Below, piece after piece: positions 1 to 9,179 of a stretch of DNA of 34,475 nucleotides. A program made the position numbers and the translations under genes. How positions within the stretch are numbered: the first letter of the stretch is position 1; every line of letters begins with the position of its first letter. The stretch lies in the IMG/VR virus record IMGVR_UViG_3300025099_000008, positions 1 to 34,475 of that record; one strand, written 5' to 3'. The notes below the pieces were generated by a model. That model was not told the DNA's origin and made no database searches. It saw nothing but the letters and a program-made list of their open reading frames with translations. The stretch comes from a virus.

Positions 1-127
1 AAATAGAAGTGTTTGCATTTGATGTTAAGTCAGATTCAAAGTTAATTTACCAACCTTATTTTTCTTTTCAATCTTTAGGTGTTACACTTAATCCTTCTGC
101 AACAAGTGGTAGTGGTGCTACATTAAC
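1..127. repeat. Left copy of 127-bp terminal direct repeat (circular contig overlap)
   Basis: Bases 1-127 are identical to 34349-34475. The repeat lies inside one gene and keeps its frame, so it reflects closure of a circular or circularly permuted assembly. It does not look like a true integrase-type or long terminal repeat. The exact length of 127 equals a common maximum assembly k-mer. Confidence 0.95.
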
Positions 128-1787
128 AACAAGTGCTGCTTATTGGGATACTACAGGAAGTCAATCAGGTGGTGATTATCCAAGTTCTTTGCACGTTGGT
201 ACTACTATTAGGTATCATGGAGCAGAAATAGAAATTACTTCTGTTCAATCTACTACACAAGCTACTGGCACTATACTTGATTCTTTAGAACAAACATTAG
301 ATGTAAATGCTTTTAGAACAACAGATGGTTCTGCTGAAATTATTGTTACTCACGTTAAGCATGGGTTAGCAGTTAATGATGTTCTTGTTGTTTCTAAAGC
401 TGCTGCTGTTGGCAATATATCTTCTAGTAATCTTAATGGTTCAAGAACAGTTACTTCTATTGTTGATGATAATCATTATACTTTTGATGCAGGTGGTTCT
501 GCAAATGCAAGTGTAGATGGTGGCGGTGCGCCAGTAATGACAACACACGCCGCTTCTCAAAACTGGTCAGAGCAATCATTCTCTGCATTAAGGGGATACC
601 CTGCTGCTGTTGCTTTTCATGAAAACAGATTAATATTTGCAGGAACTATATCACAACCAGATTCTATATTTATGAGTAAGTCTGCTCAGTATTATAACTT
701 TGACGTTGGTACAGCAGAAGATAATGATTCAATACAAATTACAGCAAGTATTGGTGAGATTAACCAAATTAGACATTTAGTATCTAATCGTGATTTACAA
801 ATATTTACCGCTACATCTGAAATGTATATACCTTCATTTCAAAATAAACCATTAACACCAACAACAATAACAGTAAAAAGGCAAACACCATTTGGTAGTG
901 ATTTTGTTAGGCCGCAAGTTATAGATGGTGCTACTGTGTTTGTGCAAAAAGGTGGTGCTATTGTTAGAGAATATTTATTTACTGATTCTGAATTAGCTTA
1001 CTCAGCAGGATCAGTATCGGCACTCTCTGCACATCTTATTAAAGCACCAAAGGAAATGAATATACTTTATGGAGCAATAGATAGAACTGAAAGTTATATA
1101 TTTGTTTTAAATAACGATGGCACTCTTGCAGTATTTAATTCTAACAGAAATGAAAAACGTGCAGGATGGACAGAGTTTACTTGCCAGGGAAGATTTTCTT
1201 CTACTGTAACTATAGATGATAGAGTGTTTGCTAATGTAATTATTAATACTGGTGCTGGTACACACCAAATATTTCTTTGTGAATTTCAAGCTGCACTTAA
1301 TACTGATGTTGCTAAAGTTTATACTGGTAACGCAGGTGTCTTTGATGTGTCTGCTACATATGCAAATGGTGCAGTTGTTGATGTTGTAAACGGTACAAAC
1401 TATCTTGGACAGTTTACTGTAGCTGGTGGGAATGTAGATGTTTCTGCTGTAGAAACTACTTCTGTAGCTGAGATAGGTTTAAAGTTTGATGTTAATTTAA
1501 AAACAAATCCATTAGATATTGTTTCACAAAGTGGACCAGTTACAGGTGAACCAAGAAGTTTAGCAAGTGTAGTTGTTGACTTAAACACTACTCTATCTGT
1601 AAGTGTAAACGGAACAAATCTTTTAATTAGACAGGTAACAGATGATTTTTCTTTGCAACAAGCACCAGTCACAGGGAAGAAAGAATTTAGGTTACTTGGT
1701 TATAATCGTGACCCACAAGTCACAATAAGTCAATCAGCACCATTACCAATGCAGGTTAATGGTCTTATAGCGGAGTTAGTATTCTAA
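1..1787 (+). CDS. Tail tubular protein B (T7 gp12-like), 3' part, split by window ends
   Basis: This is the C-terminal part of the nozzle protein that forms the distal tube of a short podovirus tail. The frame is open from base 3 and is the exact continuation of the gene beginning at 33529. Joined through the 127-bp overlap, the full gene is 2607 nt (868 aa), close to T7 gp12 (794 aa). The GTG at 9 is internal and not a start. The sequence is rich in beta-strand, Ser, Thr and Asn, with the Arg-Gly-Tyr-Pro / 'HENRLIFAG' stretch near codon 200 that is typical of marine gp12 relatives. The stop TAA at 1785-1787 overlaps the next ATG by one base (TAATG), so the following internal virion gene is coupled. 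Assignment rests on recognised sequence character and position after tail tubular protein A. Confidence 0.88.
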   Translation, partial: IEVFAFDVKSDSKLIYQPYFSFQSLGVTLNPSATSGSGATLTTSAAYWDTTGSQSGGDYPSSLHVGTTIRYHGAEIEITSVQSTTQATGTILDSLEQTLDVNAFRTTDGSAEIIVTHVKHGLAVNDVLVVSKAAAVGNISSSNLNGSRTVTSIVDDNHYTFDAGGSANASVDGGGAPVMTTHAASQNWSEQSFSALRGYPAAVAFHENRLIFAGTISQPDSIFMSKSAQYYNFDVGTAEDNDSIQITASIGEINQIRHLVSNRDLQIFTATSEMYIPSFQNKPLTPTTITVKRQTPFGSDFVRPQVIDGATVFVQKGGAIVREYLFTDSELAYSAGSVSALSAHLIKAPKEMNILYGAIDRTESYIFVLNNDGTLAVFNSNRNEKRAGWTEFTCQGRFSSTVTIDDRVFANVIINTGAGTHQIFLCEFQAALNTDVAKVYTGNAGVFDVSATYANGAVVDVVNGTNYLGQFTVAGGNVDVSAVETTSVAEIGLKFDVNLKTNPLDIVSQSGPVTGEPRSLASVVVDLNTTLSVSVNGTNLLIRQVTDDFSLQQAPVTGKKEFRLLGYNRDPQVTISQSAPLPMQVNGLIAELVF

Positions 1788-2302
1788 TGTGTTTTGGTCC
1801 AGAGTTACAATTAATTTCTGCTATTGGAGGCACTATGGTAAAAGCAGGAGCGCAAGCTCAAGCAGGTGCAGAGCGTCAAAAACAAGCAAATGAAAAAGCA
1901 AAACAGTTAGAAGAAGATGCTCAAATATCTGCCTTAGAATCTAAACAAAAATCAAGAGTTATGTTTGAACAATACCTTCAAGATAGCAATGCAAATCAAG
2001 CATTTTTTAGTTATTTAGGAATAGAAGGAAGCGAAAGTATTAAAGCTTTTGAAAAGAGACAAAAAGAATTAATTAATGAACAGGAATTAAGAAGAAGAAC
2101 TCAAGATACTTTACAACAAGCTAAATTTAGATCCGAAGCAAATACATTAAGAGCAAGTGGCAGAGCCTCTTTAGCAGCAGGACATATAAATGCCGTTAGT
2201 ACAATAGGAAGTGGTATAATGGGAATAGGAGAAAGCACTAATCTTTCTAGCACTCTAGCTGATATAGTAGTTGGTCCTTTTGATTTAGCAGGGAGCGCAT
2301 AA
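1787..2302 (+). CDS. Internal virion protein, T7 gp14-like
   Basis: A 171-aa protein lying between tail tubular B and two giant internal virion proteins, the position of T7 gp14 (196 aa). It starts with a short hydrophobic Gly/Ala segment (about residues 8-25). A long charged Ala/Gln/Lys/Glu-rich helical region with coiled-coil character follows (about 30-125), and the end is Gly/Ala/Ser-rich and mildly hydrophobic (about 130-171). In T7, gp14 is ejected first and forms a pore in the outer membrane; the same role is inferred here. The start ATG overlaps the previous stop (TAATG) and its own TAA at 2300-2302 overlaps the next ATG in the same way. Confidence 0.7.
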   Translation: MCFGPELQLISAIGGTMVKAGAQAQAGAERQKQANEKAKQLEEDAQISALESKQKSRVMFEQYLQDSNANQAFFSYLGIEGSESIKAFEKRQKELINEQELRRRTQDTLQQAKFRSEANTLRASGRASLAAGHINAVSTIGSGIMGIGESTNLSSTLADIVVGPFDLAGSA

Positions 2303-5300
2303 TGTCAGTTATTAAACAATCAGATAGACCTCAATTTTTTAATCAACGTATTGGAATTAATAGATTTGACACTAATAGTCAGGAACCTTGGGAAGCTATT
2401 AGTAATGCAGCAGGAAATGTTGCTTCAATAGCAATTAAAAAATTATACGATAATGCATTAGAATCTGGAGAGACTAAAGGACAAGCAGCAAATTTAATTA
2501 TTACTGATGCAGGTGGTGCGCCTAAAGCTTTAACACCACCTAAAAATTTAAGTCCAACAGAACAAAAAGCTTATCAAAATATTGTAAATCAAAGATATTT
2601 ATTTAATATAAATAATGCCTTAAAAAATAAATCATTAGAATTAAAAACAAAACATCCTTACGATGTTAATGCTTTTTCTAAAGCTTTTTCTACATTTGCA
2701 GATGGGCTTGCAAAATCATCTGGAGAAAAATGGGGAGGAAGAGTAAATGACATAGCTATTAATATGCTTGCAATGAATAAATTAGATATCGAATCTTCTA
2801 CTTCTACAAAAATATTTGAAGAAACAAAAGAAAATTCAATTAATGATATTAAAGGATTAATTGGACAAGTTAGTGAATATGCAAAAATGGGACAAGCTCT
2901 TAGCGATCCAGATGATCCATTAAATGTTCCTATAGGAGTTGCTCATCTTGCTCAATTAAATGAATATTTAAAAACAATGGTAGAAGCAAATTTTATAACT
3001 ACAAAAGAAGCGCAAGAATTTAAACAAGAAGCTATAACAAATATGGCTCTTGGTTCTGTTGATATTTTATTAAATAAAACACAAAACAAAATACAAAGAG
3101 ATATTTTAGAAAGTTTTATTATAAGCGGAGATAGTTCTGGATTTAATTTATTACCAGATGGTATGGCAAATAATTTAATTGAATTAAAACAATATGTTAA
3201 TTCTAATAAAGGTGGAAATTTAGGTGAAATATCTTCTAGAATAACAAAAGTAAGAAACCCATTAGATGATAAAGAAGCTTTTGTTTTAGCGGAAAATGAA
3301 AAAATAAGAAAATTTGAATTAAAAAAAGCAAACCAAAGATCAGAAATAAGAACAAATATAGCAAAAGCAGAAAGAGAATTAGCTATAGAACAAGAAAAAG
3401 TTAGATTAGAATCATATAAAATTAGTACAAAAGCACAACTTGATAGATTAAAACAGATTGAAAAAGATTATAATGCTGCGGAAAAAGAAGCAGCTGTAAA
3501 ATATTATTTAAGAGGTGGATTAACATCAGGTATTGATCTTGAAGTTTTAACTTTGAAAAAAACATTACAAAATTTTGATGAGTTAGAATCATTTTATTAT
3601 TTTGAATCAATGTCTAATGGTGTGACTAATATATTAAATAATCGTTTAGAAGAAATTGATAAATTTACAACTGAAAAAAAAGCTCTTACTTCAGACGAAA
3701 GAAAAGAAGCATATAAAAATGTTAAACAAACATTAGCAAAAAGCGTTTTAAATATTTTTGGCAATGGAATTTTATATGAACCTTCAAAATTAAATCAATT
3801 TAAAGATGTTTTAAATGGTATTGATTTGCCTAGAAATGAAAATGATTTTTATGCAATGCAAATAATTAACAAAATTTATAATAACATTGACTACGATATA
3901 CAAAAATTTACTAAATCTTTCCAACCAAGTACAAGACAAACACAATTAGAAAAAGAAAGAACGATTACTAATTGGAATAATCTTATAGATTTAGCAGAAA
4001 ATATAGATCCAACAAATTTAGATCAAATGGCAAAATTAAATGCTTTAATAAAAGATTTTGAAAAGCAACCTTCTTCATTATTTATTACCGCAGATATGAG
4101 AAAAAAAGCTAACGATTCATTAACGTTGCTTCGAGCTAAAGAAACGGCATCAAACAGTGTTATGGCGTTGTCATCTAATGATGTTAATAATTTAGAATTG
4201 CTTAATTTAAATCAAATGCCAAGAAATTTTGACGCAAACGATTTAACAAATAAAAATCTTCTTAAGGTTTCTGCTAAACTTAAAAATTCTGGTGCTGATA
4301 TAACAAAAATAAATACTTATCTTTCTAATATAAAACAAGATAAAAAAACAAATGAAATTAATGAATTAGAAACAACAAAAAAAGTTGAAATAAATTCCGC
4401 TCTTGCAACAGGAGTTAAGAATGAAAATTATTCTGATGAAGATCATAGAAAAGGCGTAGACAATATAGTTATAGAAATTGGGAAAGACGAAATTTTTAAA
4501 CAAATGAACGCAAGCCCAGAGTTAAATAATTTAATAAATACATTTGGTAGTAATATTATAATGGATACTTATAAAGATATTATATCTGGAAATACTCTTA
4601 ATATATCAAATGATGTTATAACAGAAGCAATGACAAATTATGCTTCTAATTCAAAAATAAGAAGAGATGAAAAAACTCCATTAATTAATAATTATGTTAC
4701 TCAAGGATATTTAACTCAATCTGAAGCAGATAAATTAGATTTAATGCTTTTATTAAAACAACAAAAAGGAATGGAAACAAGAAGTTATGCTGAGCTTTCT
4801 GTATTAATAGATAGCTCAACATCACAGGAAAATTTAACTATTGAATATAGTAACGATGGTTCTAGTCAAGATAGATTAAAAAAAGTAAATGCAAGACAAT
4901 TACTTTTGCTTTCTATGGGTGCTAGCTCAAGGTCTTTAAGAAAAAAACCTCCAGCATTTGCTCAAGTAATAAATCCAAGCCAAGCTGAAAAAAATTATAT
5001 TACAAAATACGAACCAATTATTAAAACTTATATGGCAGCAGGACTTGGTGCTGATGCTATTATAAATCATTTTAGTAAAAAATTTAAAGATGAATACGAA
5101 ATGGAAAGCGAATTTGTTTTTGAAGATAATGGTATAAACAATTTTTCTAATATAAGAAAAAATCAAAAATTTAAAACACAATATCCTATTGGAAATTATT
5201 TTCAAACTGAAGATGAAACTAATTGGTATTTAGGCAAAATAGAAAATAATTTAAACACACAAGGTTTTACTTTGTATGCAGACAATACACAATATGAAAG

Positions 5301-5652
5301 AGTTGTTTTAAAACCTTATATAAAAACAGACAGTCCAATACAAATTTTTAATCCTTATAAATTGACAGATAATAATGTTTTAGAACCTGCTTATTATAAT
5401 CTTCGTGTTAGTAGTCAACAAGATCCTGATGAAACAGAAGGATTAACAGATACAGAAATAATAATTCCTCATTTCCCAACAAATTTTAGAGAACTTTATG
5501 AATACAGAGCAGAACAAAAAGAAAAAATAAGAAATAAAATGTCAGAAGAAATTTTATCTGGCGTTGGTGAAAACCAAAAAATGAAATTTGGAATGCATTT
5601 ATATAGAGGTTTTGTTTTTGGAACAACTGCTACAATACCAGGGAAAAAATAA
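2302..5652 (+). CDS. Internal virion core protein, gp15-like (1116 aa)
   Basis: A very large, hydrophilic protein, strongly enriched in Lys, Asn, Ile and Glu and extremely A+T-rich at the DNA level. No catalytic motif was recognised. Charged helical stretches with coiled-coil character lie roughly at residues 335-400 (many Lys, Glu, Gln). Its place between a gp14-like and a gp16-like gene suggests it is the T7 gp15 counterpart, a core protein that helps build the ejection tube across the periplasm. It is longer than T7 gp15 (747 aa), so some other ejected function could be included. It is coupled to the upstream gene by a TAATG overlap, and the next ATG follows its stop by 2 nt. Confidence 0.65.
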   Translation: MSVIKQSDRPQFFNQRIGINRFDTNSQEPWEAISNAAGNVASIAIKKLYDNALESGETKGQAANLIITDAGGAPKALTPPKNLSPTEQKAYQNIVNQRYLFNINNALKNKSLELKTKHPYDVNAFSKAFSTFADGLAKSSGEKWGGRVNDIAINMLAMNKLDIESSTSTKIFEETKENSINDIKGLIGQVSEYAKMGQALSDPDDPLNVPIGVAHLAQLNEYLKTMVEANFITTKEAQEFKQEAITNMALGSVDILLNKTQNKIQRDILESFIISGDSSGFNLLPDGMANNLIELKQYVNSNKGGNLGEISSRITKVRNPLDDKEAFVLAENEKIRKFELKKANQRSEIRTNIAKAERELAIEQEKVRLESYKISTKAQLDRLKQIEKDYNAAEKEAAVKYYLRGGLTSGIDLEVLTLKKTLQNFDELESFYYFESMSNGVTNILNNRLEEIDKFTTEKKALTSDERKEAYKNVKQTLAKSVLNIFGNGILYEPSKLNQFKDVLNGIDLPRNENDFYAMQIINKIYNNIDYDIQKFTKSFQPSTRQTQLEKERTITNWNNLIDLAENIDPTNLDQMAKLNALIKDFEKQPSSLFITADMRKKANDSLTLLRAKETASNSVMALSSNDVNNLELLNLNQMPRNFDANDLTNKNLLKVSAKLKNSGADITKINTYLSNIKQDKKTNEINELETTKKVEINSALATGVKNENYSDEDHRKGVDNIVIEIGKDEIFKQMNASPELNNLINTFGSNIIMDTYKDIISGNTLNISNDVITEAMTNYASNSKIRRDEKTPLINNYVTQGYLTQSEADKLDLMLLLKQQKGMETRSYAELSVLIDSSTSQENLTIEYSNDGSSQDRLKKVNARQLLLLSMGASSRSLRKKPPAFAQVINPSQAEKNYITKYEPIIKTYMAAGLGADAIINHFSKKFKDEYEMESEFVFEDNGINNFSNIRKNQKFKTQYPIGNYFQTEDETNWYLGKIENNLNTQGFTLYADNTQYERVVLKPYIKTDSPIQIFNPYKLTDNNVLEPAYYNLRVSSQQDPDETEGLTDTEIIIPHFPTNFRELYEYRAEQKEKIRNKMSEEILSGVGENQKMKFGMHLYRGFVFGTTATIPGKK

Positions 5653-5654
5653 TT

Positions 5655-8600
5655 ATGGAATTTGGTGAAAATGCATTAAAAAATAAAGTTTATCCACTTA
5701 TTCATAATCAACCTAAAATTGGTGAAGCGTTAATTGCCAAACCTACATCTACTTGGTCAGAAACATTTCAAGGTTTAATGGGTGATAATTGGGGTTGGGT
5801 AGAACAAGAACAAGGAAGATTTTTTCCAGAACTTTATGATAATGAAATGCCTAGTAATTATAGTATATATGGCCCTGCTGAGCCAATTATACTTAATGTT
5901 GATCCAGAATTTAAAACACAATTAGCAGATGATTTTAAATCAGGTAAAATACCAGAAGAAGATTTAAGATATTATCCAGTAACAAAATATGCAACTGATC
6001 AAGAAGATTATAACCGTTTATTGCGGTTTCAAAAACAATTAACTTTAGATAAAGAATTAATAAATAATTCTGAATTTTATAAAATATTTTTAACAAGTAC
6101 TTTATTGCCAGAAAATATGTTTTTATTGCCAATGGGTGGATATGCATCAAGTACTTTAGGTTATACTTTAAAAGGTTTTTCTACTGCTTTTCTAGGTATG
6201 TTAGCACTTGAATCTTCTTTAGAAGCTATAAGATGGCCTTATGATGCAGAGTCAAATTTTAAAGAATCTGCAATAAATGTTGGCATAACTTCTGCTGCGG
6301 CAGGTTTTTTAAACGCAGGTATTAAATTTGGAACAAGAACTTACTCAAATAAAGTTTTAAAAAATACTGTTAATAACATTAATGAAATGAACAAAGTTTT
6401 ATTTGATAATGCACAACCAACTCCAGAAAAAATAGCAACTCAATTAACTTTTAATAGAAAAAAAACAATAGCTAAAGGTAAAGATTTTATTGAGAAAAAA
6501 ATTCCAGAACGTAGCACGAAAATTTTTACTAATAACAATCCTATAAAAAAGTTTTTTCTGACTAGTTTACCATCTCCTTACAAAAGTTGGAACAACAATT
6601 TTAAAGGCCAAAAAACTTTTGATTATATGGCTATGCTTATAAATGATCATTCTATGATTACTGCAGGAAATATGGCAGGTTTTGCAACTCCTAACTCTGT
6701 TTATACATTATCAAAAATAAGAACAGGCTCAACTGTTTGGAAAATAAATAATGAATTAAATGATTTGTGGGCGTTAGAGTCTGGAAGAATGCCAAATACT
6801 GTAACTACTGCTGGAATTAATTTATCAAATATAGGAGCAGGAATAAGAAGTAGTAAAGCTGTTACTAAATGGAAAGGAGCCGATCAAAGTATAGGTACTG
6901 TTGATGATTGGTTAACAATGGTAAATTATAAAGCTATTAAAAATCCTAAACTTTTAAAAGGCCCAAATGAAAAACGTGCAGCTAAATTAATAAATGAATA
7001 TTTTACAGAATGGGAACCATTATTAAGAGAACGTGGATTAATAGGTTCTGGAAAATATTGGAAAACAAAAGTTTTTAAATTAGAAAAACAATTAACAAAT
7101 TTAGAAACAAGATACAAAACAACAATTAAACAATATCAATCTGGTAAATTACAATCTGACAAAAGAATAAAAATGTCAGAACAAGAATATATTAATTATG
7201 TAAATAAAGAAAAAAGAAGATTAGAAATTGAGTTAGAAGATGCTCGATTATTTTTTGAAGAAACTAAATTACAAAAAGTACAAGCTAAAAATGATCCACA
7301 TTATTTTGCAAGGTATTGGAGTAATACAAAAATTATGCAAAATAGAGATGAGTTTGAAGGCATTTTAGTTAATTGGTATAGAAATCAAACGCCTAAAATT
7401 GACCCTAAAACAGGAAAACAAATATTTAGAACAGAAGATGATTTAAAATTAGAAGCAAAAAAAACAACAGATTTAATTTTAAATGAAGCAAACGATGGCG
7501 TTAACGTAAATGAATTACATATTGCAGGAAATGTGTCTAAACACTCTAAAGGAAGAGAGTTAACTATACCAAATCATTTAGTTGTAGATTTTATTGAAAC
7601 AAATCCAATGGCTGTTATTCGTAGTTATGATCAAAGAATGACACCTAAATATGAATTTGATGTTATGTTTGGTGGAAAAACTATAGATGATCTTATTCAC
7701 GAAATAGTAGAAGATGGTCTTGAAAATGGTATGAGTTTAACTTCTGCAAGAGCGCAAGCTAAAAATTTTAGACACAGTTACGATGTTTTGTTACGTCAAA
7801 ATAACAGAAATCCTGCTAGATGGGATACAAAAGCTTTTAAAGTAGCAACAGATATAGCTGGTTTATGGTATTTGCCTAATGCAGCGTTAGGAACTATAAG
7901 TGAGCCAGCAATTATTGCAATGAATCATGGTTGGAGAAGTACTAGTAAAGCTTTGCTAGCAAATTTAAATTTAATGAACCCTGAAATAAGTGCAATAAAA
8001 CAAAACATGCCTAAATGGACAGGCGAAGCTATGGAGTTAGCTTTTTTTGGAGCGCACCATAGATTTGATGGTAACTCTAATTTTGCCAGTCCAGTTAGAA
8101 GTGGTTGGGAGAACATTGTAAATTCTTTTTATGTTTTAAATGGATTAACACACGCAACTCATTTTCTTAAAAATTGGGAAGCTTTAACTAGAGCTCATTC
8201 TATAATTGATTATTCTAAAAAATGGTCAAAAGGCCAAGCTTCTGAATTTGAACAACTATTTTTATTAAGAGGTGGCATTGATGAGAACGCAGCAAAAATT
8301 ATAGCTGCCGCACCTACTCAAAATACAAAAAAAGATGGGAGCGGATTGTATTTAGCGAACATAGATAAATGGCAAGGCAAAGTTAACGACGAAATTATAA
8401 CAAGATTTCAAGCGCATATGAGTAATGGAATTTTAAATGCTATTATAATGGCTACTCCTGCTGATAGGCCAATTATAATGGATAATGTTTTGTATGTAAG
8501 AATGAGTTTAGCTAAATTTATTCCAGGATTAAAAGAAGATCCAAAATTTACAGGTTATGCAAGGGTAGAAAGTGCAGTATGGAGTAAACCATTACAATTT

Positions 8601-9125
8601 TATTCTTATCTTTTAGCTGCAACTACTAAAATAACTGGTGCTGTTGCTCAAGGCATGATTTCTAACAAACAGGGTGATTTTGTTTTTTTAGCTGCATTAG
8701 CTTTTGGTGCAGGAAACTTACAATATCAATTAAGAACCCCAAATTGGAGAGAGGAACAAGCTTCGTGGGCAGATGTTGTTGCTAGGTCTTTAGATTATTC
8801 TGGTATGCTATCTATTTATAGTGATGCTCTTTATCAAGGATTACATTTTGCTGGCGAAATGGGTTTTAATCCAACTTATGAAACTCCTTTAGGGGAAATT
8901 AATCCTAAATTTAACACAACAGATCCAGCTTTTGGTAAGGTATCTGCTGTTGCTGGACTGTTTGGTGCTGTTCCTTCTTTAATAGAAGAACAAGCAGAAA
9001 TAGTAAGGTTAATTTACAATGGTCATTATGGGGAAGCTGGCGCGCAATTTTTAGGTCGAGCTCCATTTTTAAATCTATTTATGTTTAATAAATTTACTCA
9101 AACAATAGGAAAAGTTTTAAGGTAA
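5655..9125 (+). CDS. Internal virion protein, gp16-like (1156 aa)
   Basis: The third and last of the internal core genes, comparable in size to T7 gp16 (1318 aa). Residues about 155-225 contain hydrophobic Gly/Ala-rich segments, and the C-terminal 250 residues again hold hydrophobic stretches (for example around 980-1010). That fits a protein threaded into or across the inner membrane at DNA ejection. I could not find the Glu-containing lytic transglycosylase signature that T7 gp16 carries at its N-terminus, so peptidoglycan cutting is not supported. The gene is very A+T-rich like its upstream neighbour. Its stop TAA (9123-9125) merges with the recurrent ATTGTGCGTTG element. Confidence 0.62.
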   Translation: MEFGENALKNKVYPLIHNQPKIGEALIAKPTSTWSETFQGLMGDNWGWVEQEQGRFFPELYDNEMPSNYSIYGPAEPIILNVDPEFKTQLADDFKSGKIPEEDLRYYPVTKYATDQEDYNRLLRFQKQLTLDKELINNSEFYKIFLTSTLLPENMFLLPMGGYASSTLGYTLKGFSTAFLGMLALESSLEAIRWPYDAESNFKESAINVGITSAAAGFLNAGIKFGTRTYSNKVLKNTVNNINEMNKVLFDNAQPTPEKIATQLTFNRKKTIAKGKDFIEKKIPERSTKIFTNNNPIKKFFLTSLPSPYKSWNNNFKGQKTFDYMAMLINDHSMITAGNMAGFATPNSVYTLSKIRTGSTVWKINNELNDLWALESGRMPNTVTTAGINLSNIGAGIRSSKAVTKWKGADQSIGTVDDWLTMVNYKAIKNPKLLKGPNEKRAAKLINEYFTEWEPLLRERGLIGSGKYWKTKVFKLEKQLTNLETRYKTTIKQYQSGKLQSDKRIKMSEQEYINYVNKEKRRLEIELEDARLFFEETKLQKVQAKNDPHYFARYWSNTKIMQNRDEFEGILVNWYRNQTPKIDPKTGKQIFRTEDDLKLEAKKTTDLILNEANDGVNVNELHIAGNVSKHSKGRELTIPNHLVVDFIETNPMAVIRSYDQRMTPKYEFDVMFGGKTIDDLIHEIVEDGLENGMSLTSARAQAKNFRHSYDVLLRQNNRNPARWDTKAFKVATDIAGLWYLPNAALGTISEPAIIAMNHGWRSTSKALLANLNLMNPEISAIKQNMPKWTGEAMELAFFGAHHRFDGNSNFASPVRSGWENIVNSFYVLNGLTHATHFLKNWEALTRAHSIIDYSKKWSKGQASEFEQLFLLRGGIDENAAKIIAAAPTQNTKKDGSGLYLANIDKWQGKVNDEIITRFQAHMSNGILNAIIMATPADRPIIMDNVLYVRMSLAKFIPGLKEDPKFTGYARVESAVWSKPLQFYSYLLAATTKITGAVAQGMISNKQGDFVFLAALAFGAGNLQYQLRTPNWREEQASWADVVARSLDYSGMLSIYSDALYQGLHFAGEMGFNPTYETPLGEINPKFNTTDPAFGKVSAVAGLFGAVPSLIEEQAEIVRLIYNGHYGEAGAQFLGRAPFLNLFMFNKFTQTIGKVLR

Positions 9126-9135
9126 TTGTGCGTTG
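9125..9135 (+). promoter_or_regulatory. Recurrent 11-mer ATTGTGCGTTG upstream of tail fibre gene
   Basis: The motif begins at the stop codon of the gp16-like gene, and its 14-base context gtaattgtgcgttg is identical at 28050. Here it also forms a small dyad, TGTGC-GTT-GCACA (9128-9139). TTGCAC (9133-9138) could act as a -35 box with GATATAAG (9152-9159) as a poorly spaced -10. The tail-fibre ATG lies 45 nt downstream, preceded by an AGAGG-type ribosome site. It is interpreted as a late promoter or regulator site. Confidence 0.4.
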
Positions 9136-9179
9136 CACAGAAAAAGCTTGCGATATAAGGCAGAAAAAAGAGGTTAAAT

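Noticed and set aside
1-127. Terminal repeat as a genuine phage direct terminal repeat
   Set aside because: It is only 127 bp, equal to a usual assembly k-mer, and lies within a structural gene; assembly overlap is the simpler reading.
5655-6200. Lytic transglycosylase domain at the start of the gp16-like protein
   Set aside because: Searched by eye for the catalytic Glu-Ser and Gly-Leu-Met-Gln type motifs; none seen.
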